DNA from: Rothia nasisuis
GTDB taxonomy: Bacteria > Actinomycetota > Actinomycetes > Actinomycetales > Micrococcaceae
Direction: 5' to 3'
Assembly: GCF_928381405.1 (NCBI RefSeq)
Contig: NZ_CAKMSB010000001.1
Coordinates: 291,278-355,277, forward strand
DNA: 64,000 nucleotides
Made by a program: the position numbers and the translations under genes. This document shows positions 37,348 to 47,006 of this stretch, in pieces. Each line of letters starts with the position of its first letter. Positions within the stretch are counted from its first letter, which is position 1. The notes under the pieces are model-generated. The model was not told the origin of the DNA and searched no databases. It was given only the letters and a program-made list of their open reading frames with translations.

Positions 37348-38088
37348 CTAGGAGCGTGCCTGAATCAGGCGGTCGCTGGCGGCCTGGGCAGAGAGGTTCT
37401 CTGTATTCATGAGTTTTTTTACATCTGCTGCATAGAGAGGCACAATGCTCCGCCCGGTCAGCTCACTGATACGTTCCATCACAACATCAGCCAGCTCTCG
37501 CTGAGCTGCCCAGGCGTCCTCACGGTTCTGGTAGGGGGAGGTATCGATGGCTTCACCGATGATGGTCTTCACCCAAATGGGTTTGCCGTTCCGACGCAGG
37601 CGCAGACGGTTAGAACCGGGTTCCTGGACGTTTTCGTTCCCGAGCTGGGCCACAGGGACGATGGGTACCCCCGCTTCGAGCGCCAGGCGAGCCACACCAA
37701 TCTTGGCTCGATATAGGCGCCCATCTGGGCTACGGGTTCCCTCGGGGTAGATGCCAACGAGCTTACCCTCGCGCAGGGCAGCCACCGCAACTGCGAGAGA
37801 CTGCGCAGACTTTGTTCCACCGGAACGGTCAATGGGTAGCTGGCCCACCGACGAAAAGAACCACTTCATCACACGGCCCTTCAGCCCCGGGGTGGTGAAG
37901 TAATCAGACTTAGCAAGGAAGAAAACCTGGCGGGGAGCAGCCAGGGGTAAGAAGATTGAGTCAATGAAAGAAACGTGGTTACTCGCAAGAATCGCTCCCG
38001 AGGCCGGTATATTCTCAGCGCCCACAACGTCCTGATGATAGGCACGCTGCAAGAGGGGCTTGAGCAGAAAACGTAGCTGCATGTACAC
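37348..38088 (-). CDS. 1-acyl-sn-glycerol-3-phosphate acyltransferase (PlsC family)
   Basis: 246 residues. The acyltransferase motif NHVSFIDSIFLP (HxxxxD), then KWFFSSVGQLPIDRSGG and YPEGTRSPDGRLYRAKIGVARLAL, are the PlsC blocks in order. It acylates lysophosphatidic acid to phosphatidic acid at the membrane. The GTG at 38088 is preceded by GAGGAG. It lies between DAHP synthase and the divergent acyl-CoA ligase. Confidence 0.92.
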   Translation of the reverse strand: MYMQLRFLLKPLLQRAYHQDVVGAENIPASGAILASNHVSFIDSIFLPLAAPRQVFFLAKSDYFTTPGLKGRVMKWFFSSVGQLPIDRSGGTKSAQSLAVAVAALREGKLVGIYPEGTRSPDGRLYRAKIGVARLALEAGVPIVPVAQLGNENVQEPGSNRLRLRRNGKPIWVKTIIGEAIDTSPYQNREDAWAAQRELADVVMERISELTGRSIVPLYAADVKKLMNTENLSAQAASDRLIQARS

Positions 38089-38308
38089 GGGTGGTTTCTC
38101 CTCTTGATTACTGATGTACTCCCACCACCCATTGTAAGCCTGTGCAAAGCCCCGCGCTGAACCGCTCGAAGGGAAACCCTAAGCCGTCGGTGAAGTAAGC
38201 CCTGCGTCAGGTGGCGGCAGCGCTGTGGGAGCCAAAACTAGCCATAAGTTCAGGGTAAAATAACCAGACGACCACATGTAGCCCTGCCCGAGAAACGAGG
38301 ACCACAGC

Positions 38309-40393
38309 GTGAAAGAGATTCATTCCCCTCAACTAGTGGATATTGACCCCGCCTGCAATATCACCGATATGGTTGAGCGGCGCGCCCAAGACAGCAGGAA
38401 TCCTGTGGTCTACCGTGTTCAGAAATCAACCGGTAACTGGCTCAATGTCACCGCGAGCGACTTTCGCCGCCAGGTAATCGAACTGGCTAAAGGCCTCATC
38501 GCCTCGGGCATCGAAGCGGGTGATGCAGTGGGCATTATGAGCCGTACCCGCTACGAGTGGACCCTCATCGACTTCGCCATCTGGTACGCCGGCGGGATTC
38601 CGGTTCCTGTCTACGAGACCTCCTCGCCCGCGCAGGCCGCCTGGGCCCTCTCTCACTCCGGGGCCAAGGCAGTTTTTGTAGAGAACGCCAAACTGGCAGA
38701 GGTCATTGAGCTATCCCTGGTTGCCTTGCAAGATGTCTGGGTTATAGATGACGCCGCGCTTTCCACCCTGGAACGTCACGGCCTACCCGTCACAGACGAA
38801 CAGGTTGAGGAGCGCCGCACTGCCGCTGACCTCTCTACAGTCGCAACCATCGTCTACACCTCCGGCACAACAGGCCGCCCTAAGGCCTGCCCTATCACCC
38901 ACGGTAACTTTGTGCGCCTGTCAGCCAATGCCAAACTAACTATCCCTGAGATCGCAAACGAGACCAACTCAACCCTTCTCTTCCTGCCCCTGGCACATGT
39001 TCTGGGCCGTCTCATTCAGGTACTCGCTTTCGACTGCGGCCTCGTCGTTGGTCACGCCCCTGACGTCAAGAACCTATCAACCGACCTTTCCTCCTTCAGG
39101 CCCACTATGCTACTGGTGGTGCCCCGTGTCTTTGAGAAGGTCTATGAGGGCGCTATCAAGAAGGCTGAAAAGGGTGGCAAGGTTAATGCCAAGCTCTTCC
39201 ACCGTTCAGTAGAGGTAGCGGTCAAGTGGTCTCAGGCTAAGATCGCTGGGAACGTCCCCGCCCGGCTAGCCTTACAGCACCGGTTCTATGACAAGCTGGT
39301 CTACTCCAAACTGCGTGAAGCAATGGGAGGTCGTGTTCGATTCGCGGTCTCTGGCGGGGGCCGCCTGGCCCCCCACTACGGCCATTTCTATCACGCAGTG
39401 GGTATTGAGGTTGTGGAAGGCTACGGCCTGACTGAGACGACCGCTCCCCTAGCTGTGGGCCGCATTCGGGGGTTCGACATCGGCAACGTGGGCACACTGA
39501 TTCCCGGCGGTTCAGCCCGCATCGCCGAGGATGGTGAGCTTGAGTTTAAGGGCGTTGGTCTCATTCCCGGCTACCTTGATAACCCTGAAGAGAACGCCGC
39601 CGCGTTTACTGACGACGGCTGGTTCCGTACCGGTGATTTGGCTCGAATCGATGAAGACGGCAAGCTCTACATCACCGGCCGTAAAAAAGAAATCATTGTC
39701 ACCGCTGGCGGTAAGAACGTAATGCCCGTTCCCGCTGAAGATCGCCTGCGCCAATCGCCACTGGTCTCCCAAGCTATGCTGGTGGGCGACGAGAAGCCTT
39801 TCATTGCCGCCCTGATTACCCTTGATCCCGACGTCCTACCTGATGAACTTGAGCGTATCGGGCTACCTCGCACGCTCACTGCCAAGGAGGCCTCCGCCCA
39901 CCCCGGGGTGCATGCAGCCATTCAGAAGTTCATTGACGAGGCCAACGCTCTTGTCTCTAAAGCTGAGTCGATTCGCGAGTTCCGTATTCTCGATAAGGAC
40001 TTCACCGAGGCAGAGGGTCATCTGACCCCCTCCATGAAGGTGCGCCGCAAACAGGTGCTGGCCGACTTCAACTCCTACGTTGAAGATATCTACGACCGCG
40101 CTAAAACTACGGTAGCCGAGACAGCCGCCCACACCGCTGAGCGTGTTCAGGAGATTCGCGCTGAACAGAGCGAAAAATGGGAGGAGTTTAAGGCGATCCA
40201 GGCTGAGAAGCTACATGAGTTCACCGAGGTTCAGGGGCAGAAACTACACGAGCTAGCTGACAAGATTCAGCAGGTCGCTCCCCTCCCCGGGGCTAAGGAC
40301 AAAGATATCGCCACCGACGACGCCGAGGGGCCGGTTGAAAAGGCCGCCAGCGACTGGGTTGAGGTCACTGAAACCGAAGAAGACTCCAAATAA
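38309..40393 (+). CDS. Long-chain fatty-acid--CoA ligase (AMP-binding, FadD15-like)
   Basis: 694 residues, longer than the usual 600. IVYTSGTTGRPKACPITHGN binds ATP, VEGYGLTETTAPL and DGWFRTGDLARIDEDGKLYITGRKKE follow, ending the adenylating domain near residue 590. The last 100 residues form a charged helical region (AETAAHTAERVQEIRAEQSE, then KLHEFTEVQGQKLHELADKIQQ) that looks like an amphipathic coiled coil. It activates fatty acids as acyl-CoA for lipid metabolism. The GTG start is preceded by ACGAGGA. Confidence 0.93.
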   Translation: MKEIHSPQLVDIDPACNITDMVERRAQDSRNPVVYRVQKSTGNWLNVTASDFRRQVIELAKGLIASGIEAGDAVGIMSRTRYEWTLIDFAIWYAGGIPVPVYETSSPAQAAWALSHSGAKAVFVENAKLAEVIELSLVALQDVWVIDDAALSTLERHGLPVTDEQVEERRTAADLSTVATIVYTSGTTGRPKACPITHGNFVRLSANAKLTIPEIANETNSTLLFLPLAHVLGRLIQVLAFDCGLVVGHAPDVKNLSTDLSSFRPTMLLVVPRVFEKVYEGAIKKAEKGGKVNAKLFHRSVEVAVKWSQAKIAGNVPARLALQHRFYDKLVYSKLREAMGGRVRFAVSGGGRLAPHYGHFYHAVGIEVVEGYGLTETTAPLAVGRIRGFDIGNVGTLIPGGSARIAEDGELEFKGVGLIPGYLDNPEENAAAFTDDGWFRTGDLARIDEDGKLYITGRKKEIIVTAGGKNVMPVPAEDRLRQSPLVSQAMLVGDEKPFIAALITLDPDVLPDELERIGLPRTLTAKEASAHPGVHAAIQKFIDEANALVSKAESIREFRILDKDFTEAEGHLTPSMKVRRKQVLADFNSYVEDIYDRAKTTVAETAAHTAERVQEIRAEQSEKWEEFKAIQAEKLHEFTEVQGQKLHELADKIQQVAPLPGAKDKDIATDDAEGPVEKAASDWVEVTETEEDSK

Positions 40394-40466
40394 GAGACTT
40401 GTGAGCGTGGGCAGGTCAGTCTGTTAGAGGGAGACCGACTCTCGCCCCCTGATAAAAAGTACAAGT

Positions 40467-40494
40467 TCCCCGTTCCTGTTTCTAGGAACGGGGA
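40467..40494. terminator. Terminator between acyl-CoA ligase and mtr
   Basis: TCCCCGTTCCT (40467-40477) pairs perfectly with AGGAACGGGGA (40484-40494), followed by TTTTG on the plus strand. It lies between convergent genes. Confidence 0.85.
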
Positions 40495-40515
40495 TTTTGT
40501 GGTGCGTGGGAAAAC

Positions 40516-41922
40516 CTAGTCGAGGTCTAGCCCCAACAGGGCGTTTTCTACAACCTCGGTCAGGGCCGGGTGGATCCAGTACTGGCCGCGGGCCATATCA
40601 CGGGCGCTCAACCCAAAGCTCATAGCCTGAATCAGGGGTTGAATCAGATTGGGCGAATCCTCACCAATCAGGTGGGCGCCCAGTAGCTCGCCGGTATCCT
40701 TGCGGGCGATGAGCTTGCAGACACCTTCGCTATCGTCCATGGCCCAGCCGTAGGCTACGTCGCCGAACTTCTGTTCCTTGACGGTAATTTCAAACCCTTC
40801 GGCAGCAGCCTGCTCCCTTGCCTGGCTTTCGGTCAGGCCCACAGCGGCAATGGGCGGGTTAGTGAAGACCGCAGCAGGCACATAGCGGTGGTCAGTTGCT
40901 CGTAGCTGGTCGGGGTGCACGATATTCCACTGCACGGTACGCATCTCGGCGTTAGCAACGTGCTTGAGCTGATAGGGGGAGCTCACATCACCCAGGGCCC
41001 AGACGCCCTTGACCGGCTGGCCGCCGGAGAGAACCCGCTGGTACTCATCCACCTGCACCAGGCCCCGCTCATCCACATCAAAGTAGGTGGCAGCATCGAG
41101 GGTATCGGAGTTGGGGGTGCGGCCCGTTGCTACCAGCACCAGGTCGGCGGGCACGGTAACCCGCTCACCGGCATCCTCAAAGACCACCGTCACAGACCCG
41201 TCTTCGGCAGGCTCGATAGCCTTCAAGGCGTGGTTGGTGCGTAGGTCCCACTGGCGGGCGGCCTGGCGGGTAAAAATCTGGGCAATGGTGTCGTCGTGGC
41301 TACGCAGTAGGCGGTCAGAGCGCACAGCCTGAGTGACGTGGGCGCCCAGGCCTGAAAAGACATGGGCAAACTCGGCGGCAATAAAGCCGCCGCCGATGAC
41401 CACCACGCGCTCGGGCAACTCATCAATGCGCATGACGGTATCTGAGGTGTGCACCTGAGGTAGATTAATACCGGGGACCTGCGGCAGGGTGACACGCGAA
41501 CCGGTTGCTAGGACGATGTTCGGTGCGGTCAGTTGCACCCCGGAATCGGTGGTTAGAGTGAGAGGCCCTGTGAAGCGGACGTATTCCTCGTAGACGTCCA
41601 CGTTCTCTAAAGACTTGCGCCAGGTGAGCCCGCCCTCGCTAATGGCATCGATACGACCGAAGATTCGGTCGCGAATCTGCCGCCAGGCAGTGTGCTTGTG
41701 CTCGAGTTCTACGCCCAGGCGGGCGGCGTCCTTAGCGCGGGCCACCGTGGAGGCCGGGTAGACGTACATCTTGGTGGGAATACAACCCACATTAAGGCAG
41801 GTGCCGCCGAAGCGGCCGCCATCGACGATGGCAATTTTCTTGCCTTCGTAGTCCTGGTTGGGCAGGGAGTTGCCGGAGCCGGAGCCGATAATGATGAGGT
41901 CGTAGTCGTGTACGTGCGTCAT
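40516..41922 (-). CDS. mtr: Mycothione reductase
   Basis: 468 residues. YDLIIIGSGSGNSLPN starts the FAD domain, GGTCLNVGCIPTKM holds the redox-active Cys pair, VVIGGGFIAAEFAHVFSGLG is the NAD(P)H fold, and HPALTEVVENALLGLD carries the His-Glu of the dimer interface. The sequence around the disulfide and IVDGGRFGGTC fit mycothione reductase rather than glutathione or lipoamide enzymes. It keeps mycothiol, the actinobacterial thiol, reduced. It is 17 bp after a small membrane gene. Confidence 0.93.
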   Translation of the reverse strand: MTHVHDYDLIIIGSGSGNSLPNQDYEGKKIAIVDGGRFGGTCLNVGCIPTKMYVYPASTVARAKDAARLGVELEHKHTAWRQIRDRIFGRIDAISEGGLTWRKSLENVDVYEEYVRFTGPLTLTTDSGVQLTAPNIVLATGSRVTLPQVPGINLPQVHTSDTVMRIDELPERVVVIGGGFIAAEFAHVFSGLGAHVTQAVRSDRLLRSHDDTIAQIFTRQAARQWDLRTNHALKAIEPAEDGSVTVVFEDAGERVTVPADLVLVATGRTPNSDTLDAATYFDVDERGLVQVDEYQRVLSGGQPVKGVWALGDVSSPYQLKHVANAEMRTVQWNIVHPDQLRATDHRYVPAAVFTNPPIAAVGLTESQAREQAAAEGFEITVKEQKFGDVAYGWAMDDSEGVCKLIARKDTGELLGAHLIGEDSPNLIQPLIQAMSFGLSARDMARGQYWIHPALTEVVENALLGLDLD

Positions 41923-41939
41923 GGTCTTTTCTTTAGTGT

Positions 41940-42152
41940 CTAGTGTGAATCTGGGGTGTCGCGCTGGGCGGCGGCTTCTGCGTTTTCGCGGAAGTTCTTC
42001 TGCAACTGGCGGAAGACGAGCACGTTGCCCACAGCGATATGAATGAAACCAAGAATCATCACGTAGATATTCCAGCCGCCCTGCGGAGCCAGCACTCCCA
42101 GTAGTAGGAGAATCGCGCCAAAACCAATAATCATCAGGTGTGTAGGGTTCAT
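41940..42152 (-). CDS. Small two-helix membrane protein
   Basis: 70 residues, not recognised as a named family. Two hydrophobic helices (LMIIGFGAILLLLGVLA and WNIYVMILGFIHIAVGNVLVF) separated by PQGG, and a polar tail (NFRENAEAAAQRDTPDSH). It sits 17 bp upstream of mtr on the same strand, so the two are probably co-transcribed. No function is proposed. Confidence 0.65.
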   Translation of the reverse strand: MNPTHLMIIGFGAILLLLGVLAPQGGWNIYVMILGFIHIAVGNVLVFRQLQKNFRENAEAAAQRDTPDSH

Positions 42153-42329
42153 GCTTTAAGCCTACAGGTAGCGGTGAAAAGTGGCGGTAAGGCCGTGTTC
42201 AGCACGATGTGACAAGGGGACATTAAAGTTCCTACTGGTGTCCGTCCTCCGGGGCGTGTGAAAATGTCTATAGAGGGCACAACGAGTCCTTCACACAAAA
42301 CCCCCTAATTTAGAAGAGAGTATTTTGTT

Positions 42330-42962
42330 ATGGTACGTATACTGCACTATGTTGCTTCTCCACGCGGCGAGCTATCGAAGTCTAAGCAGATTTCTGATTT
42401 TTTTATTCAGGAGCTTCGCAACAGTAGATCTAACCAGCAGGTTGATGTGCGGGAAGTATCTTTGTTCGATATTGATTTACCAGCTTTTGGCACCCAGGCA
42501 GCTGCCGCCAAGATGGCTGTCTTTGCCGGAGAGGAGCAAACTAAAGAGCAGCAGGATATCTGGGCTCGTGCTCGCGAGTTGTTCGATGAGTTTCAGACTG
42601 CCGATATGTATGTTTTTAGCGTCCCTTTTTGGAATGCGGGTGTGCCCTATATTCTGAAGCAGTGGATTGATCTTGTGACGCAACCAGGTTGGGCATTTGC
42701 GTTTGATCCCGCGACTGGGTATAGCGGCCTGCTGGAAGGCAAGAAGGCTTTCACAGTCTACGCCTCCGGTGTTTACGGAAATGGTGTACCTCACGCCTTT
42801 GGTGAGGACTTTACACGGACGTTCTTTGAGGACTGGCTTGATTTTGTAGGTGTCAAGTCACGAGAACATGTCCTGTTTGGCCCAAATGTTGTTCAAGCCG
42901 ACCCTGATGGGCTCCTGACTGATATCAAGCAACGCGCAGCACAAATTGCTCAAAAATTTTAG
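42330..42962 (+). CDS. azoR: FMN-dependent NADH:quinone oxidoreductase / azoreductase
   Basis: 210 residues. ILHYVASPRGELSKSKQISDFFIQ is the flavodoxin-fold FMN loop region and MYVFSVPFWNAGVPYILKQWID the AzoR family signature. It reduces quinones and azo compounds with NADH, and usually protects from thiol-reactive quinones. It is AT-richer with more T-ending codons than neighbouring genes, perhaps acquired. AGAAGAGAG precedes the ATG. A GTGTGAA/TTCACAC inverted repeat (42256-42296) lies upstream and may bind a regulator. Confidence 0.9.
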   Translation: MVRILHYVASPRGELSKSKQISDFFIQELRNSRSNQQVDVREVSLFDIDLPAFGTQAAAAKMAVFAGEEQTKEQQDIWARARELFDEFQTADMYVFSVPFWNAGVPYILKQWIDLVTQPGWAFAFDPATGYSGLLEGKKAFTVYASGVYGNGVPHAFGEDFTRTFFEDWLDFVGVKSREHVLFGPNVVQADPDGLLTDIKQRAAQIAQKF

Positions 42963-43267
42963 GGGGTAATTTGAGGCTTATTCATAAGGTCTGTCTCGAG
43001 GCACCCCTGGGCTCGCACTCGCTGCCGACCCTCTCGCCCGGTTCGCTTCGCTCACAAGGCGATTCACGCCCCGCCTTGCGGCGGATTCCGTGCCCTCATG
43101 AGTGCTCGCACGCTCGCACCCGGTCACTTCATCCGAGCCAGCAGCTTCGCTGCGAGCCCGGGGCACCTCTGCCCTTATGAATAAGTCTCTGTGACCTGAA
43201 CCCAGTACATATCAAAATGTTATCAATGGGTACAGGCGTCCGCGCCTCGCATCACTCTCAAACAGGG
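42963..43267. other. Gene-free stretch filled by a palindromic element
   Basis: 305 bp between azoR and the pyc stop. Most of it is the inverted-repeat element at 42973-43189; the remaining 78 bp before pyc show no clear terminator. The 69-codon frame across it is not coding. Confidence 0.6.
42973..43189. repeat. 217-bp palindromic element with 17-bp terminal inverted repeats
   Basis: The ends GAGGCTTATTCATAAGG (42973-42989) and CCTTATGAATAAGTCTC (43173-43189) are inverted repeats with one mismatch. Inside, GAGGCACCCCTGGGCTCGCA is mirrored by GAGGTGCCCCGGGCTCGCA on the other strand, so much of the element could fold into one long hairpin. There is no coding frame. It resembles a MITE-like or intergenic palindromic repeat; copy number is unknown from this window. 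Confidence 0.65.
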
Positions 43268-46200
43268 CTACTTCACGTTGACCACGATCAGCAGGTCACC
43301 ACCAGCTACCTGGGAGACTTCGTTGTAGACAACGCGTTCGACGGTGCCTGAGACCGCTGAGGTGATGGAGGCTTCCATCTTCATGGCCTCGATGGTGGCT
43401 ACCTGGTCGCCGGCTGAGATTTCGTCACCAGGCTTGACGGTGATAGACACACCACCTGCGAAGGGCGCTGCGATGTGGCCGGGGTTAGAAGCATCCGCCT
43501 TCTCAGCTTCCTTCACGTTGGACTCAACCGAGTTATCGCGAACCTTGACGGTGCGCTGCTGGCCGTTCAGGGTGCAGATAACCTCGCGCATCCCCTTCTC
43601 GTCAGGCTCCGAAATGGCCTGCAGGGTCGCAATCAAGCGCACACCCTTGCCCAGTGAAATCACATGCTCACGTTTGAAGAGCAGGCCGTAGAGGAAGTCG
43701 CGGGTATGCAAAATCGACAGGTCGCCGTATTCCTCACGGGCCTTCTCATAGTCACGGGTAGGCGCGGGGAAAAGCAGGCGGTTGAGGGTGGCGCGGCGGG
43801 TGGCCGAGTCGCCTGCCAGGGCAGTCAAATCCTCCTCAGACAGCTCGGTCACCGAAGGCTTAGCTAGCTTGCGGCCCTCCAGAGCGCGGGTGCGGAAGGG
43901 CTCGGGCCAGCCCGCGGGCGGGGTGCCCAGCTCGCCGTTGAGGAAGCCAATCACAGAGTCCGGAATGTCGAACTTCTGCGGGTCATTCTCAAAGTCCTCG
44001 GGCGATACACCCATACCGACCAGCTGCAGGGCCAGGTCACCCACCACCTTCGATGATGGCGTCACCTTGACGATGTGCCCCAGCATGCGATCGGCGGCAG
44101 CGTACATGTCTTCGATATCTTCAAAGCGCTCCCCCAGACCCAGCGCGGTTGCCTGTGCCCTCAGGTTAGAGAGCTGCCCGCCGGGGATTTCGTGGGTGTA
44201 GACACGACCGGTCGGCGATGACAGGCCCATCTCAAAAGGCTTATAGATGGTACGGACGGCCTCCCAGTAGGGCTCCATCGCACACGCAGCTTCCAGCGAG
44301 ATAGAGGGGGCACGGTCGGTGTGCTGTAGAGCTCCGACCAGAGCTGAGAAGGAGGGCTGTGAGGTGGTACCTGCCATTGAAGCGGCAGCTACATCAACCA
44401 CGTCCACGCCCGCCTCAACAGCAGCCAACAGGGTACCAACCTGGCCACCGGCAGTGTCGTGAGTGTGCAGGTGCACGGGCAAATCAAAACGCTCGCGCAG
44501 GGCAGTAATCAGGCGGCGGGCTGCCTCAGGACGTAACAGACCGGCCATGTCCTTAATAGCGAGGATGTGCGCCCCAGCTTCTACCACCTGGTCAGCCAGG
44601 TTCAGGTAGTAGTCCAGGGTGTAGGTCTGCTCTGCTGAGTCAAGCATATCGCCGGTGTAGCAGATAGCAACCTCAGCAACAGCGGTTCCGGTGGCACGTA
44701 CGGCCTTAATGGCCGGAGTCATCTGAGATACATCGTTGAGCGAGTCGAAGATACGGAAGATATCAACGCCGGTCTCAGCGGCCTCCCTGACGAAGGCGTC
44801 CGTAACCTCGGTCGGGTAGGGTGTGTAGCCCACAGTGTTACGGCCGCGCAGTAGCATCTGAATAGGCAGATTGGGCATGGCCGCACGCAGGTGAGCCAAA
44901 CGCTCCCAGGGGTCCTCGGAGAGGAAGCGCAGGGCGACGTCATAGGTTGCACCGCCCCAGGCCTCTACCGAGAAGAGCTCAGGGGTGGTATGAGCAACTG
45001 CAGGTGCGGCAGCCAACAGGTCACGGGTACGCACGCGGGTTGCCAGCAGGGACTGGTGAGCATCACGGAAGGTGGTGTCTGTAATCAGAACCTCCTTGGT
45101 GCCGCGCACAGCCTGAGCAAATCCTTCAGGGCCAAGCTCCAGTAGGCGCTGACGCCAGCCGGCCGGGGGCTCGTGGGTAGAAGCGTCGAAGGGTGAACGG
45201 TAGGGCTCAGATGTCTTATCACCGGGGAAGGCGGGTAGCTTCCAGCGGGGGTCAAGCCCCTCAATACGCTCACCGTACGGCTTGTTCACGGTGACGTTAG
45301 CCAGATATTGCAGGGCTTTGGTGCCACGGTCAGCTGAGGGCTTCTTGGTCAGCAGCTCCGGGTGCTCATCGATGAAGGGGGTAGAGACGTCACCGGCGCG
45401 GAAGGTGGGGTCATCTAGCACCGCCTGGATGAAGGGGATGTTGGTGGCCACACCGCGTATACGGAACTCTGCCAGGGCACGAGAAGCTCGGCGTACGGCG
45501 TCCTCAAAAGTACGGCCGCGACAGGTCAGCTTAACCAGCATGGAGTCGAAGTGGGGTGAAATCTGGGCACCGGTGTAGACGGTACCACCATCCAGACGAA
45601 TGCCCGACCCACCTGCAGAGCGGTAGTAGGTCACCTTGCCCACGTCTGGTCGGAAGCCATTGGCGGGATCCTCGGTGGTGATACGAGACTGTAAGGCGAA
45701 GCCACGCACACGCAAATCGTCCTGACGGATGCCCAAATCTTCCAGAGTCTCACCGGCGGCAATACGCATCTGTGACTGAACCAGGTCAACGTCTGTAACC
45801 TCCTCGGTCACGGTGTGCTCCACCTGGATGCGGGGGTTCATCTCAATGAAAACATGTTGCCCCGCGCGCTCACCGGCTGTGTCAACCAGGAACTCAACGG
45901 TACCGGCGTTGACGTAGCCCAGCTCCTTGGCGAACTTGACGGCATCGCGGAAGAGGGCCTGGCGGATCTCTTCGTCCAGGTTGGGGGCAGGCGCGATCTC
46001 CACAACCTTCTGGTGACGGCGTTGCAGGGAGCAGTCGCGCTCAAAGAGGTGCACAATGTTGCCTTCAGCATCGGCCAGAATCTGCACCTCAATGTGACGG
46101 GGGCGCAGAACCGCCTGCTCCAAGAAAACGGTAGGGTCGCCGAAGGCTGTATCGGCCTCACGCATGGCAGCTTCCATCGCTGAGCGCAGATCTTCACGCT

Positions 46201-46717
46201 TTTCAACGCGGCGCATACCGCGGCCGCCACCGCCAGCAACTGCCTTAACGAAGATAGGGAAGCCGATTTCTTCGGCCTCAGCCAGCAACTTCTCTACATC
46301 GGCTGACGGCTCGGTTGACTTAAGCACTGGAATACCGGCACGGCGGGCGGCCTTGAGTGCCTCTACCTTGTTACCGGCCAGTTCCAGAACCTCCGGGGGC
46401 GGGCCGATGAAGGTGATACCGGCGTCCGCAGCTGCACGCGCCAAGTCGGGATTCTCCGAGAGAAAACCATAGCCCGGGTAAATGGCATCGGCTCCGGCTT
46501 CTTTAGCCACGCGAATAATCTCGTCAATATCGAGGTAGGCACGTACAGGGTGGCCCTCTTCACCAATTGAGTAAGCCTCGTCGGCCTGCTGGCGGTGAAT
46601 GGAATGACGGTCCTCGTAGGGGAAGACGCCGACGGTCTTCGCGCCGAGCTCGTAGGCCGCGCGGTAGGCTCTGATAGCGATTTCGCCGCGGTTAGCGACC
46701 AGGATCTTTGAAAACAT
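43268..46717 (-). CDS. pyc: Pyruvate carboxylase
   Basis: 1149 residues, the full single-chain form. Biotin carboxylase (1-450: KILVANRGEIAIRAYRAA, the glycine-rich GGGGRGMRRV, EMNPRIQVEHTVTE), carboxyltransferase (about 535-830: TDTTFRDAHQSLLATRV, with HTHDTAGGQVGT), then the biotinyl domain with the carrier Lys in AMKMEAS near residue 1112. It makes oxaloacetate from pyruvate and bicarbonate to refill the TCA cycle. It stands alone; the 289-bp region upstream presumably carries its promoter and that of parA. Confidence 0.97.
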   Translation of the reverse strand: MFSKILVANRGEIAIRAYRAAYELGAKTVGVFPYEDRHSIHRQQADEAYSIGEEGHPVRAYLDIDEIIRVAKEAGADAIYPGYGFLSENPDLARAAADAGITFIGPPPEVLELAGNKVEALKAARRAGIPVLKSTEPSADVEKLLAEAEEIGFPIFVKAVAGGGGRGMRRVEKREDLRSAMEAAMREADTAFGDPTVFLEQAVLRPRHIEVQILADAEGNIVHLFERDCSLQRRHQKVVEIAPAPNLDEEIRQALFRDAVKFAKELGYVNAGTVEFLVDTAGERAGQHVFIEMNPRIQVEHTVTEEVTDVDLVQSQMRIAAGETLEDLGIRQDDLRVRGFALQSRITTEDPANGFRPDVGKVTYYRSAGGSGIRLDGGTVYTGAQISPHFDSMLVKLTCRGRTFEDAVRRASRALAEFRIRGVATNIPFIQAVLDDPTFRAGDVSTPFIDEHPELLTKKPSADRGTKALQYLANVTVNKPYGERIEGLDPRWKLPAFPGDKTSEPYRSPFDASTHEPPAGWRQRLLELGPEGFAQAVRGTKEVLITDTTFRDAHQSLLATRVRTRDLLAAAPAVAHTTPELFSVEAWGGATYDVALRFLSEDPWERLAHLRAAMPNLPIQMLLRGRNTVGYTPYPTEVTDAFVREAAETGVDIFRIFDSLNDVSQMTPAIKAVRATGTAVAEVAICYTGDMLDSAEQTYTLDYYLNLADQVVEAGAHILAIKDMAGLLRPEAARRLITALRERFDLPVHLHTHDTAGGQVGTLLAAVEAGVDVVDVAAASMAGTTSQPSFSALVGALQHTDRAPSISLEAACAMEPYWEAVRTIYKPFEMGLSSPTGRVYTHEIPGGQLSNLRAQATALGLGERFEDIEDMYAAADRMLGHIVKVTPSSKVVGDLALQLVGMGVSPEDFENDPQKFDIPDSVIGFLNGELGTPPAGWPEPFRTRALEGRKLAKPSVTELSEEDLTALAGDSATRRATLNRLLFPAPTRDYEKAREEYGDLSILHTRDFLYGLLFKREHVISLGKGVRLIATLQAISEPDEKGMREVICTLNGQQRTVKVRDNSVESNVKEAEKADASNPGHIAAPFAGGVSITVKPGDEISAGDQVATIEAMKMEASITSAVSGTVERVVYNEVSQVAGGDLLIVVNVK

Positions 46718-47006
46718 ATTTTCCGTTCCGCCTCATGAGTCGTTGCTGGTGAGCGCACACGGCTAAGCCACAGTGCGTGTGAACACCTCAAATATAGCTT
46801 TTCTGGGCCTCTCACCGCTCTTTTTGTCTCAATTTTTGTGACCGGTGCCGTAATGTAACGATTTTTTTGTGAGCCTAGCTACATACCTGGTGGGTATTTT
46901 TGTACGACATTGTCGAGTTCTCGGCGGTGCAGTTCACCGCCATGCCTGTACTTTGGGTAGCATGGAAGAGCAGTGTGCTCGCATAACATTGAGAGGCTTT
47001 CCCGGC

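Noticed and set aside
42971..43180. 69-codon frame inside the palindromic element
   Set aside because: The sequence is explained by the inverted repeat structure; the peptide is low-complexity Arg/Ser/Pro.
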